Of a stretch of DNA of 64,000 nucleotides, positions 1 through 8,501 are shown one piece after another. The DNA is taken from NCBI RefSeq assembly GCF_000169175.1, contig NZ_AAWS01000041.1, forward strand, positions 22,186 to 86,185. The letters are read 5' to 3'. The translations under genes were made by a program, and so were the position numbers. Under the pieces are notes generated by a model. The model was given only the letters and a program-made list of their open reading frames with translations, searched no databases and had not been told where the DNA came from. Source of the stretch: Microscilla marina ATCC 23134. GTDB taxonomy: Bacteria; Bacteroidota; Bacteroidia; Cytophagales; Microscillaceae. Within the stretch, counting starts at the first letter, position 1. Each line of letters opens with the position of its first letter.

Positions 1-159
1 CTTATGATTTTTTATCCCAAGGCAATCCAGGGTTCAAATACGTGAGGTAAGGAGGTGGTTATTCCTCTTGCCGTAAAACAAAGATAATTATACAACAGGT
101 GTTGCATAGCCTAACTTAGTCAACAAAGCCCACAAATAAATATAAACATCAATTCAAAA

Positions 160-1158
160 ATGAAATCTATGAAATATTTAATATTTATGATAGGCTGTTT
201 GCAAATGACAACAATACAAGCACAATGGCGGGTGATTTCTGTAAGCCCTGCCTCTAGGTGTTTGGTCAAGGGGGATGGCAAAATACTGAAAAAAGGAGAT
301 GTGATAAGTCCTCAAACAAAAATTATTTTTCAAAACTTAAAAGGGTATGTGCACATTTACCGCAAAGGTGCCGCTCCTTTTATGCTAAGCCCAAATAAGG
401 CAAAGTCAACCGGAGGCAGCGAGCTGATGGCGTTGGCACACGAACTTGTAGTTCCCAAAAAAGAGAGGCTATCGACCAGAGGAGCAGAAGACGCTTTAGA
501 AGTGGCTGAAACCTTGTTGAGTTTTAAAATGTGGTTAACTGGTGCGTCCGCTGACGCCAATACTGAATTGGTCCAGGGAGCGAAGCCTGTTTTATTTTTT
601 GGCAACAAAGCGCACCTATATGTAGCAAAAAAAGCTTTTACAGAAGTAGGCGATTTTTACCTTGTGTACCTTCTTCAAGGTAAAAAAGTGGTTTACCCGT
701 TGGTCAAGGAAGTTGACAAAGAAAAAATGACCCTTTCTTTTGACCGAAACATCTTACCTCCAGCCAAATCTTTGGCAAGTAGCAAAAGTGCCCTTTTTTT
801 TCTACCAAAGGAAAAGGGAGCCAAACCTGTAAAAGTGGCTCGGTTTAGACCCATGATCATAGAAAACATCAAAGGGGAGCAAATAGAAGAGTTAAAAGAG
901 GTCATACAAGCTTTAAAAGAAGCATACGGGCAGGCATACAAAACCCAGGCTTTTGCCCGGTATAAACGTAAACTGGCAAGCAACCGGGATGATGTCATCA
1001 TCAGGCAGCAAGTAGCACAAGATGCCAAACGAGCAATTTTTGAAGGCATTTACACCTATCTTGAAAGCGTCTATGAGGCTTCGCCTGACCGCAACAGCCT
1101 AAAAAAGTGGTTGAAGGCAAACTTTCCCAAGCTTTTTTTGCCATACAAAAAGAAATAA
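160..1158 (+). CDS. Secreted hypothetical protein
   Basis: A 332-aa protein with a clear Sec signal peptide: a basic start, a hydrophobic stretch to about residue 18 and a probable cut after T-I-Q-A near residue 21. Residues 22-75 look like a small beta-rich domain (a V-K-G-D-G...L-K-K-G-D run followed by a G-Y-V-H-I-Y strand), reminiscent of the FecR/SH3-like module found in Bacteroidota envelope proteins; this is only an impression. The middle (about 135-230) is mixed alpha/beta, and the last 90 residues are basic and helical with many Lys and Arg. I recognise no family and no catalytic motif. It stands alone with a strong terminator about 170 bp downstream. Exported location is well supported; function is unknown. 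A role linked to the secreted caspase set near 41 kb is possible but speculative. Confidence 0.8.
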   Translation: MKSMKYLIFMIGCLQMTTIQAQWRVISVSPASRCLVKGDGKILKKGDVISPQTKIIFQNLKGYVHIYRKGAAPFMLSPNKAKSTGGSELMALAHELVVPKKERLSTRGAEDALEVAETLLSFKMWLTGASADANTELVQGAKPVLFFGNKAHLYVAKKAFTEVGDFYLVYLLQGKKVVYPLVKEVDKEKMTLSFDRNILPPAKSLASSKSALFFLPKEKGAKPVKVARFRPMIIENIKGEQIEELKEVIQALKEAYGQAYKTQAFARYKRKLASNRDDVIIRQQVAQDAKRAIFEGIYTYLESVYEASPDRNSLKKWLKANFPKLFLPYKKK

Positions 1159-1330
1159 TCACTAAAGTTTGGGTTTGCCCACTTCTAGTCCGGTGCGATT
1201 GTATGAAAGTCGCCACTTTATGGGTAGGTTTATAACAGTAGGGTCAATACCCCTGCCGATTTACTGAAAGGCAGCATGTGGTTGCCTTTTGGGCATCATA
1301 AATAGTAGTGAATAGTGATTGAAGTTCTGA

Positions 1331-1391
1331 CAGAAAGGAGAGCCCTGTTTTTATACTAAAAAGGCAGGGGAAATTCTTCTTTCTGTTTTTT
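1331..1391 (+). terminator. Intrinsic terminator after the secreted gene
   Basis: CAGAAAG at 1331-1337 pairs with CTTTCTG at 1379-1385. An inner CCCTG/CAGGG stem lies inside, and a run of six T follows at 1386-1391. It probably ends the transcript of the gene finishing at 1158. Confidence 0.7.
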
Positions 1392-1456
1392 GCAAAAATG
1401 CGATCAAAAATTTCCTAAATATAAAGTCTTTCTAATATGATTTTGATAGATCGTAG

Positions 1457-1490
1457 ACTCACCTTGAGCATTGCTTGGGGTGAGTTTTTT
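1457..1490 (+). terminator. Intrinsic terminator, second in series
   Basis: ACTCACC at 1457-1463 pairs with GGTGAGT at 1479-1485, followed by a T run to 1490. No obvious gene lies between it and the terminator at 1331, so it may be a back-up, or may end a small transcript. Confidence 0.6.
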
Positions 1491-1547
1491 ATTAGTAAGC
1501 GTTTAGGAGCTTATAGTAGGTGATGGTGATGGCTGCAAGGTACAAGC

Positions 1548-1643
1548 ACCCAGCTGTTTTAAGTCTGAGTGGAGCGGAGACTTAAAACTTGTAAATATTG
1601 GAAAGTCTCTGACTTTCTTTGCGACACTTAAAACAGCTAGGGT
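1548..1643. repeat. Structured inverted repeat in gap
   Basis: AGCTGTTTTAAGT at 1552-1564 is nearly the reverse complement of ACTTAAAACAGCT at 1626-1638, and the flanking ACCC/GGGT also match. The 60-base interior holds two smaller stems, AAGTCT/AGACTT and AAAGTC/GACTTT. It looks like a folded mobile or RNA element. No coding sense is seen. Confidence 0.45.
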
Positions 1644-1686
1644 AGACAGAGGCATTTATCAAAACAAACAGACCAACGACCAATAA

Positions 1687-1719
1687 AAAAACACACATGA
1701 CAGCATCAGGTGTGTTTTT
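1687..1719. terminator. Bidirectional terminator-like hairpin
   Basis: AAAAACACAC-type left arm at 1687-1696 pairs with GTGTGTTTTT at 1710-1719, a 10-bp stem flanked by A on one side and T on the other, so it could stop transcription in both directions. Confidence 0.55.
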
Positions 1720-2237
1720 GTTTGGGGGTATTTTGAAAGCTACTAAGAAAATACCCCGGTTATTTGAAAAAGCCAGGGATTTATAAGCTTTTGGGGTTTA
1801 CTCATTGCCTCAAAATGTGCCAGGCTATCACTACGAACGAATAAAAACATTCTATGCCCCAAAGGTAACGACTGAGGTGCTAAGAAAAGAAAAAACCAAC
1901 AGACTCCGAGTAGACCTTCAGGCATATAAGGTGGAGGGGGTACATGTTTTGGTTGTGTGTCGATTTATCAGGTGTGCTTTAAAAAACTTCTACACAGTAT
2001 TACTTGATGTAAAAGAGTGTGGGCTGAAGCAAGGGTATGTTCTTTACTTATGTTTCCCGTCTACTTTTTATCTTATATTTTATGCACTTATCGTCTGGTG
2101 GTTTTTGGCTGCTCCCTCCTAAAGCAAAAGTAGATTGCCCAAAGTTGTTTATGGGGGTTTCTTTGCTGACACAAGTATACTGTTGGTTGAACTGAAATTC
2201 TCACAATATTTTTTTTAATCATACATGAACTAACTTG
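1720..2237. other. Non-coding leader of giant gene 1
   Basis: About 520 bp before the first giant gene. One weak reading frame of about 105 codons at 1805-2122 starts at TTG, has no family sense and is not accepted. The promoter of the giant gene should lie here; an A/T-rich tract just before 2230 is the only visible signal. Confidence 0.4.
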
Positions 2238-5200
2238 ATGACAACAGCAAAAGAACATCACCAAAACGTTGAAAGGTTGCTAAGGAGACCTAGCCTTTCT
2301 TACGCTACTACCACCGGACACGTTATTTCATACACACCTGAAGCCGAAGAAGTGACTGTTAACGGTGAAAATATTGAACATTCTTACTGGGAAGACCAAG
2401 AGAGAAAAACGCTCAAGCTCGAGCATAATGGAGTAGATTTAAAAGTAAACTTCCTACACAGTAAAATAGAAGGAATAATAGAAAGCCTGGTAAAGGAAAA
2501 GTTAGTTTTAAACCCTTTTGTTTGCCATAACCTCCAGTTAAGTGATCAGGTAGAAATTACAGTCAATAAAAAAGGGCATTTTTATGACTTATCCTGGAAT
2601 CCTTCGACTAAGAGTTGGAAAAACGTCAATTGGCACAGGCAGGGAACAAACCTGATGTTTCACTTTAAAACTCCTTCAGAAATAAGTTCTCATGCCCGTT
2701 TTGGGGGATATCTTGAAGGGGGACCCATTACAGCAAGTTTTGATACCCAAGTGACCAAGGTAAGTTTACCCGTAGCCAATGATTGCCGAGTGCATTACCT
2801 CGATCAAGGAAAAGCATCTGTAAGGGTTGAAAGCTTGTTAACACCAGCAGCAGAGAAATTCCCCATATATAAAAACGATAGTGCTACCGCAGCAAGCTTT
2901 TGTTATCTTTTAGGAATTCATATAGTACCTTCGTTAGATGGAAAATCTTTTACGGGAGTATTAATTGCAGAATTGGAAGAAGGAGAGGTTGTTTTTTGGG
3001 GAGTAAGAGGCGATTTGGCACAATATACATTGCCTTATACAGACCATCATGTGACCCAACCACCAATAGATACGCCTACCACTGTAAAAGTAGGAGCAAA
3101 TGCTTTTTTCCAACAGCACATCAATGATGGGCTGGATGATCAAGAAGAACCAGTGGTTGTTGGACCGTTTCCAGAAAGTATGAGTAAACCAGGTGTTATC
3201 CCAAGCTTGGTGGATGGCAAGCTTGGGGCAGGTCAGGGTAGCAAAACAGCCAAGGAACTGAATCTGAGGAGTTGGCCTAAGGACAGCACATTACCAGGTA
3301 GAATTATTCCATTAGACCTGGAACGGAAGCTAGAAAGCTTGGTACGGCGGTTTTCTTTGAGCGATAGCCTGCGCAGTGACTATCAGAACATAGTAAAACA
3401 TGCGGTACCCAACCAAGAAATAAAAAGTATCTTTTACTCAGTAGGCGATGCAGGACTCTCGGGCGAACTGAAGGGCATTGCTAGCAAATACAGCGACATC
3501 AACGAAAAGTCGAGCATAGCACAAATAGTAGCCGCTATAGAAGGCACCAAAGATACCGATAAAGTAGATGGCATGAATGAGCTGAATATGAAGCGGGCTG
3601 ATACTTGGCTGAATACTTACCTCAAGGGAGATGACAATTTTAAAAAGCAGCAAAAAGACCTTTTTAAACTCGCTTTTGCCAAATCTGTCGAAAATACTTC
3701 ATTTCAAGAGTTGTTGGAGGGGCAACGTGACCCAAATAATGAAAAGGCATATTACCACCCCGACAAGGTCATTGCCGATTATGATGAGGAGCGTTATTAC
3801 CAGGGGACGGTAGAGATACTGGTGGCTGCTATAAAACAAGACCATAACTTTTCGGATGCTACAGAAAAAAAACTTATTGCCAAGGGGCTCAAACCAGAAG
3901 ATACCAATGCCATTCATGACATAGAGGCATACGTGATGGAAAACAAGTTGTACCATGCGTTGGCTATGTTTAATTATGTTACCCAAAAATCGAAAATAGA
4001 AGAGTTATTTTTGCTTCCTTCTCAGGCAGACCAGCAAGGAGTCATGGATAGAATCAACAATGTAATGACTTTGCTGAGTGAGTTGGAAAGGGATGGGGCA
4101 AAATCTGCTACGCCTAATTTGCTTTCTTCGACATTTTACAATACAGTGGTGGCTTCGGTGTTTTTACAAACTGTAGACATTACCCCAGATGCCACCACAA
4201 AACCAGCAATGGTTGACCTATCGCGAACGATGGTAGACATTATGGTAGAAGATTACCTCCCCGGTGCGCCCCGCGAAGTGGCAGATTTGATAGAAATACT
4301 GGATGATATGAGAAAGACAAAGGTGGATGGAGAGTTTGACGACCTGTATCATATGTTTGTGAGTGAGATGTTGGACATTGCCAGCCTCAAATCTTGGCAA
4401 GATACGCTTACCCTTAGAAGCTATAACAACAGCACTGCTCTAGAAAACTTTCTTAGCACAAGGGCCTGGCCAGGCAAAGGGTTGAGTGGACTTACCTGGC
4501 TGGCGGCTATTACTGCCTTTGTACCTTTGGTGATAGTAATTCAGAAATTACAAAGCAAAGAAGCCATCAAAGGCAAAGACATTGCATATATGGCGCTGAG
4601 CGTAGTTCCGCTTTTTTACGATTCTATTGTCAATAGTTTGTTATATTTTACCCAAGGAGGGGTGTCTATGGGGGCTCGAATGCTCTTGTCCAAAACATTT
4701 GGTCGCTTATGGGGCATGAGCAAGCTGGTTCCTGTAGAAGATTTAAGGTCTGGCGGCAACAGTTTTCTCAAAAGGTCTATTATCAAAGACCAAATTCAGG
4801 CAAGAAAAAGCATTGATTTTGATGGGCTTCAGCGAAGATTGAAAAACATTGATAAAGAACTTCAACCGTTGTCAGAGAATGAGAATATTTGGATGGATGA
4901 ATATAGCGATGATTGGGCAAAAATGAAACGTCTTCAAGGTGAAAGAGATTCGGTAGTGAAAAAGATGGGAGGAAACGAGGATATTGGGAATATTGAAGAT
5001 TTGCAAAAAATGCTGGTGGATTATGAAGGGATGGACGGTGCACAAGGGTACAGCCTTGATAGTGCTATGGGTAGAGCCACCCTCAATAGTTATGTGGGTT
5101 CTTTCTTGGGCATCACCTTGTCTACTTTTGGCTTGGTAATGACCAGCCTCCAGCTGAGCAAAGACCTTCATGATGGGGCTGACAAAATGCAAATTACCAC

Positions 5201-6152
5201 CGATGCACTTTTTCTATCTTCTTCGGTGGCTATATCAGCCTCGGTGCTTACTACCTTTGGGGTAGAGCTGTTGCCCGCAACGATGGCAAGTGCTATAGGG
5301 CCTGTTGCGGGAGCTGTTGGGGGAGCATTAGGAGCCGTTGGTTTTGTACTTATGGCGGTAGGTTTGGTGTATCAGATCATAGCGGCTACCAAACAGAAAA
5401 AGCCCCCTACTTATACTGCCTACGACTTGCTGCGCGACTACGTGGCGAACCAAAACGGTAAAAACAACCCCGATCCGCTGTTTTATCAAATCTTTTACAT
5501 GTCGCAAAAAGTAGCCATTGACCATTTTAATACCAACCTAGAGCCCAGTGCTGGGGTAGGAGTAGGAGTATACATGGCGTATACAGGAGCCACCCACCCC
5601 AAGGTGGTTGAGAATGCTCTATATGTGTCTTCGCTTGCCGACAAAAGCATAGAGGCTTCGCCAATAGTGAGTCGTTATTTGGGTTATGGGCTTAATCGTT
5701 ACCTGTGCCTAAACACCGATTACTTGGGCTATACCTATATCAAGGGCTATGCTTACGACAACAAACAGTTGCAGTGGGTGGCGCTGTATTTAACCTATGA
5801 TGTGAGCGATTATACCCTGAAGTTTTTGCCTCGGTTTGGCGAAGTAGACGGTGCCGAGAAGGTACGACAACAGCAATGGATATTTGAGGTATATAACGCC
5901 CCAGAAATTATCAATGTCAAAGACAAGGATAAAGACATAAGCACCATCACCGAGGCCAACTTTTTGGTGCAAAGTCGTTATCGTAGCGAAGATTTGGGGC
6001 AACCTGGCAACTACCTGACCTATGGTGGCATTACAGAAGGTGTAAGTACTGGGGGAAATATGGCAGATTACTGGAGGGTAGCTCGGTATACTTGCGGCTG
6101 GGATGTGACCTCGTTTGTGGACACCACCACCACTACTACAGTTTCCTCATAA
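2238..6152 (+). CDS. Giant membrane-active protein, paralogue 1
   Basis: A 1304-aa protein starting at the ATG at 2238; an in-frame TTG directly upstream is less likely. There is no signal peptide. Residues 15-270 are beta-rich and very similar to the gene at 8502 (shared H-S-Y-W, S-W-N-P and W-K-N-V-x-W-H-R-Q motifs). Residues about 370-740 are helical and related in all three giants. Hydrophobic segments lie near 748-770, 780-809, 951-974 and 990-1051, the last very Ala/Gly-rich, as in proteins that insert helical hairpins into membranes. The C-terminal 150 residues hold a Q-Q-Q-W-I-F motif and repeated Y-L-T-Y units ending in W-R-V, suggesting a ricin-like beta-trefoil. I infer a pore-forming or membrane-translocating toxin-like protein; the family is not recognised. 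A peptidase gene follows. Confidence 0.7.
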   Translation: MTTAKEHHQNVERLLRRPSLSYATTTGHVISYTPEAEEVTVNGENIEHSYWEDQERKTLKLEHNGVDLKVNFLHSKIEGIIESLVKEKLVLNPFVCHNLQLSDQVEITVNKKGHFYDLSWNPSTKSWKNVNWHRQGTNLMFHFKTPSEISSHARFGGYLEGGPITASFDTQVTKVSLPVANDCRVHYLDQGKASVRVESLLTPAAEKFPIYKNDSATAASFCYLLGIHIVPSLDGKSFTGVLIAELEEGEVVFWGVRGDLAQYTLPYTDHHVTQPPIDTPTTVKVGANAFFQQHINDGLDDQEEPVVVGPFPESMSKPGVIPSLVDGKLGAGQGSKTAKELNLRSWPKDSTLPGRIIPLDLERKLESLVRRFSLSDSLRSDYQNIVKHAVPNQEIKSIFYSVGDAGLSGELKGIASKYSDINEKSSIAQIVAAIEGTKDTDKVDGMNELNMKRADTWLNTYLKGDDNFKKQQKDLFKLAFAKSVENTSFQELLEGQRDPNNEKAYYHPDKVIADYDEERYYQGTVEILVAAIKQDHNFSDATEKKLIAKGLKPEDTNAIHDIEAYVMENKLYHALAMFNYVTQKSKIEELFLLPSQADQQGVMDRINNVMTLLSELERDGAKSATPNLLSSTFYNTVVASVFLQTVDITPDATTKPAMVDLSRTMVDIMVEDYLPGAPREVADLIEILDDMRKTKVDGEFDDLYHMFVSEMLDIASLKSWQDTLTLRSYNNSTALENFLSTRAWPGKGLSGLTWLAAITAFVPLVIVIQKLQSKEAIKGKDIAYMALSVVPLFYDSIVNSLLYFTQGGVSMGARMLLSKTFGRLWGMSKLVPVEDLRSGGNSFLKRSIIKDQIQARKSIDFDGLQRRLKNIDKELQPLSENENIWMDEYSDDWAKMKRLQGERDSVVKKMGGNEDIGNIEDLQKMLVDYEGMDGAQGYSLDSAMGRATLNSYVGSFLGITLSTFGLVMTSLQLSKDLHDGADKMQITTDALFLSSSVAISASVLTTFGVELLPATMASAIGPVAGAVGGALGAVGFVLMAVGLVYQIIAATKQKKPPTYTAYDLLRDYVANQNGKNNPDPLFYQIFYMSQKVAIDHFNTNLEPSAGVGVGVYMAYTGATHPKVVENALYVSSLADKSIEASPIVSRYLGYGLNRYLCLNTDYLGYTYIKGYAYDNKQLQWVALYLTYDVSDYTLKFLPRFGEVDGAEKVRQQQWIFEVYNAPEIINVKDKDKDISTITEANFLVQSRYRSEDLGQPGNYLTYGGITEGVSTGGNMADYWRVARYTCGWDVTSFVDTTTTTTVSS

Positions 6153-6166
6153 ATGATGGTTTTACC

Positions 6167-6205
6167 ACCCAATGTTTGCCAACGCAGGCATTGGGTGATG
6201 TTTTT
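6167..6205 (+). terminator. Hairpin between giant 1 and peptidase
   Basis: ACCCAATG at 6167-6174 pairs perfectly with CATTGGGT at 6189-6196, and a T run follows at 6200-6205. It sits just after the stop of the giant gene and argues that the peptidase starts at 6225 rather than at the in-frame ATG at 6153. It may only partly stop read-through. Confidence 0.55.
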
Positions 6206-6224
6206 CAATAAACTCAAAAACATT

Positions 6225-7361
6225 ATGCTAAACGAAAATCAAACATTGCGTTCAGGGATAGGACTGAACAGCAAACCCAGTACCTATTTTCATCAATACA
6301 ATTTATTTGATGTAGACGAACCACAACCTACCAGTCAGGACTTTCCATCTAAATACAATATTTTGGATAGCCTACCCTCGTTAGAAATCTTTAATCAGTT
6401 GGCCTTGAACGATTGTGTAGCAGTGTCAGGTTCGTTTGCGTTGTATGTAGCTTTGTACAAAAAGGCAGGTATACAGTTTATGCCTTCGGTGAAGTATGGG
6501 TTTTATGCGGGTAGAATAGTGAGCGCTGGATACCTGGATGCAGTTGCCGAAGAAAAAATACTCGAAAACCAGGCAAACAACGGGCAAAGCAGCTTTAGAG
6601 TGATTACTCCCTCTGGAGGCTTAAAGCCCACTGATGACATATCTATGAGTTTTACCGATTATTTTGTGGCCATTGCCAAAAAATACAATGAGGTAGGAGA
6701 TCAACAACTGGTACCAGGCTTGTATCAATATGGCATACCCAGCGAAGAATTGGTACCCTCTTTTCCTGACAATTCCTTTTCGGAAGACTACATCAAACGC
6801 TTCAGAACAGACCATAAGTTACAGATTGACTTCATGAACCAAGGTTTGCCCAATGAGGTAGGCTTTCAATATAAAAAGGGTCAATACAAGCTTGTGTTAG
6901 ACGAGGTAATGCTTAAACTGATAAAACTCGATAATAGCCAGGAGCTGGTGAAAAAACTCAAGGAGTTGTTGGTGCAAGACAAAACCATTATGTTTGGTAT
7001 GAGTGTAGACGACAGCCAGTTTTGGAAAAAAGACAGCGCTCTTTGGAAAGAAGGCTTATTTTCGCTGGATAATGGCATTGCCCAACAGCAAAACTATGGC
7101 CATGCCATGGTGATTGTAGGATTTGACGATGAAAAGGTCATTGACAGCGATCATCCAGATAGAAAAGGAGCGTTTATAGTACGCAATAGTTGGGGAGTAG
7201 CGTTTGGTGATCATGGCTACTGGTATTTGCCTTATCAGTTGGTATATACGTTTCCCCAACCTCCTTTTTTCAACAGTTTTGGGGTAGGGTTTGTGTACAT
7301 CGATGACCTGAGCATTAATGCAAGCTCTTTGGAAGCACATATAGCCAAAATGGAGAAGTAG
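6225..7361 (+). CDS. Papain-like (C1 family) cysteine peptidase
   Basis: A 378-aa protein from the ATG at 6225; an in-frame ATG at 6153 would put a terminator-like hairpin inside the gene. The C1 peptidase core is intact. The nucleophile Cys64 lies in N-D-C-V-A-V-S-G, followed by the family pattern up to Y-G-F-Y-A-G-R. His293 is in Y-G-H-A-M-V-I-V-G-F and Asn321 in V-R-N-S-W-G. There is no signal peptide, and only a short N-terminal region (about 55 residues) where a propeptide would lie, so it is probably cytoplasmic or exported with its neighbours. Known C1 enzymes cut peptide bonds by a Cys-His pair. The gene lies between two giant paralogues, so processing of those or of the FWFH/Hint proteins is a natural guess. 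It is the only clear enzyme in the 2-35 kb cluster. Confidence 0.85.
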   Translation: MLNENQTLRSGIGLNSKPSTYFHQYNLFDVDEPQPTSQDFPSKYNILDSLPSLEIFNQLALNDCVAVSGSFALYVALYKKAGIQFMPSVKYGFYAGRIVSAGYLDAVAEEKILENQANNGQSSFRVITPSGGLKPTDDISMSFTDYFVAIAKKYNEVGDQQLVPGLYQYGIPSEELVPSFPDNSFSEDYIKRFRTDHKLQIDFMNQGLPNEVGFQYKKGQYKLVLDEVMLKLIKLDNSQELVKKLKELLVQDKTIMFGMSVDDSQFWKKDSALWKEGLFSLDNGIAQQQNYGHAMVIVGFDDEKVIDSDHPDRKGAFIVRNSWGVAFGDHGYWYLPYQLVYTFPQPPFFNSFGVGFVYIDDLSINASSLEAHIAKMEK

Positions 7362-7397
7362 GCGTATTACCCAGCAGAAATTATATTTTTATGTTGC

Positions 7398-7430
7398 AAA
7401 AAAGCTGAATAGGAAAAACTCAGCTTTTTT
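7398..7430. terminator. Bidirectional intrinsic terminator
   Basis: AAAAAAGCTGA at 7398-7408 pairs with TCAGCTTTTTT at 7420-7430. It ends the peptidase transcript 37 bp after the stop codon. Confidence 0.8.
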
Positions 7431-7658
7431 GCTTTCTAGCTTTTCTTAATGACTTTTAGTCGCATATTTGCAAATACAATAATTTAAACCTAAGCCTATC
7501 TGCACAAAAGCTCTTACAAAAGGCATTTCAATAAAACCAATCACTTCTGCTATTTGGCAACTTTTGAATGATGAGACACGCCCTTTAGGAGAATATACCC
7601 CAAAAAAACCACATTCTCGCCTCGCCGGACCTTCCGAATCAAGTTTGGAGCAGGCAGA

Positions 7659-7679
7659 CTTGCCCCACGGGGCAGTGTC
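7659..7679. repeat. CTTGCC-hairpin element, copy 1
   Basis: TGCCCC/GGGGCA forms a tight palindrome at 7661-7674. The surrounding CTTGCC..CG..GGCAGTG pattern recurs at 17611-17634, with the loop-side bases changed in a pair-preserving way. Confidence 0.4.
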
Positions 7680-7829
7680 TCTATGTCCAGGGTTTTCTTA
7701 TAAAAAGCGAGAAACTTCCTTTCGCTATTTTGAAAACAACTTGTCATACCCTCTGACGCCTTCGTTTGTGTCTCCACAAGCGAATAAAAAGTCAAAATCT
7801 TGACATACGTTTATGCAACGATTCGATCC

Positions 7830-7847
7830 GGTTGTGAGGACACAACC
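7830..7847. repeat. Perfect 7-bp hairpin
   Basis: GGTTGTG at 7830-7836, loop AGGA, CACAACC at 7841-7847. There is no T run, so it is not a terminator. A similar CGGTTGTGGAGACA string occurs near 42660, which suggests a dispersed element. Confidence 0.35.
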
Positions 7848-8501
7848 AAGGGCGATGACGATGTTATTTATTGATAGTCAAACCATTAAGTTGAAAGATA
7901 TTTTTAGTTATAAATTTTATAAGAATGCCTGTTTTACTTGTAGTAGGAACGACTCAAAATCATCGCGAAAAAATAGACTTTATGTTGGTTGCCCTCGTGA
8001 CCCTCCAGCCAATCTTGACCAAATCAGCGAGCACCCAACTCTCTAAGTCGGGCTGAGAAAGCCATTTGTATAAAGTTCGACGACTTACTTACCTCTTAAT
8101 CACCGAAATCAGTTACCTTTTAGTTACCAATCACACCAAACCCAAGCCCCTAAATATAACCAGACGCTCCATGAGCGGATGGATTTCGCTAAAATTACCG
8201 CATAAAAAAAATAAAAAGGCGGCGGACTATTGAAGTATAGGACAGGTGCAGTATTCAGAGACGTTTTTTGCCTTGCAATTAAGTAGGTCAAACCAGCCAA
8301 CATCTGTGTTTATGGCACCCATCACACTGTCCACTTTTTTTTCTTGCTCCAAAGCACTTGCTGTCCGTCACTTTTTATTGAATACTTTCACTACCCTCCT
8401 AGATTGCACTTGTTAATTTTATTGGGTGTCTCCTCCTGCCTAAGCTGGAAGCGACCGCCCACATTAATTTATTACAACTATCACATGACATTTTAGGTTC
8501 G

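Larger units (their letters stand above)
7431..8501. other. Long gap before giant gene 2
   Basis: About 1.07 kb without a convincing gene. Two short frames (7564-7803 and 7813-8046) have no family sense and are rejected. The gap holds the palindrome TATTTGCAAATA at 7465-7476, a G/C-rich hairpin at 7659-7679 with a relative at 17611, and a perfect hairpin at 7830-7847. The promoter of the giant gene pair at 8502-17479 is expected in the last 400 bp, where I see no clear motif. Confidence 0.45.

Noticed and set aside
1..60. GGGTTCAAATAC string like a tRNA T-arm
   Set aside because: There is no complementary arm or acceptor stem around it.
1805..2122. Frame of about 105 codons before giant 1
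   Set aside because: It starts at TTG, has no family sense and overlaps the region expected to hold the promoter.
6153..6224. Earlier ATG for the papain-like peptidase
   Set aside because: It directly abuts the giant stop and would put a perfect hairpin plus T run inside the coding region; the ATG at 6225 fits better.
7564..8046. Two short forward frames in the gap before giant 2
   Set aside because: Composition is not protein-like and they run through hairpins and repeat elements.
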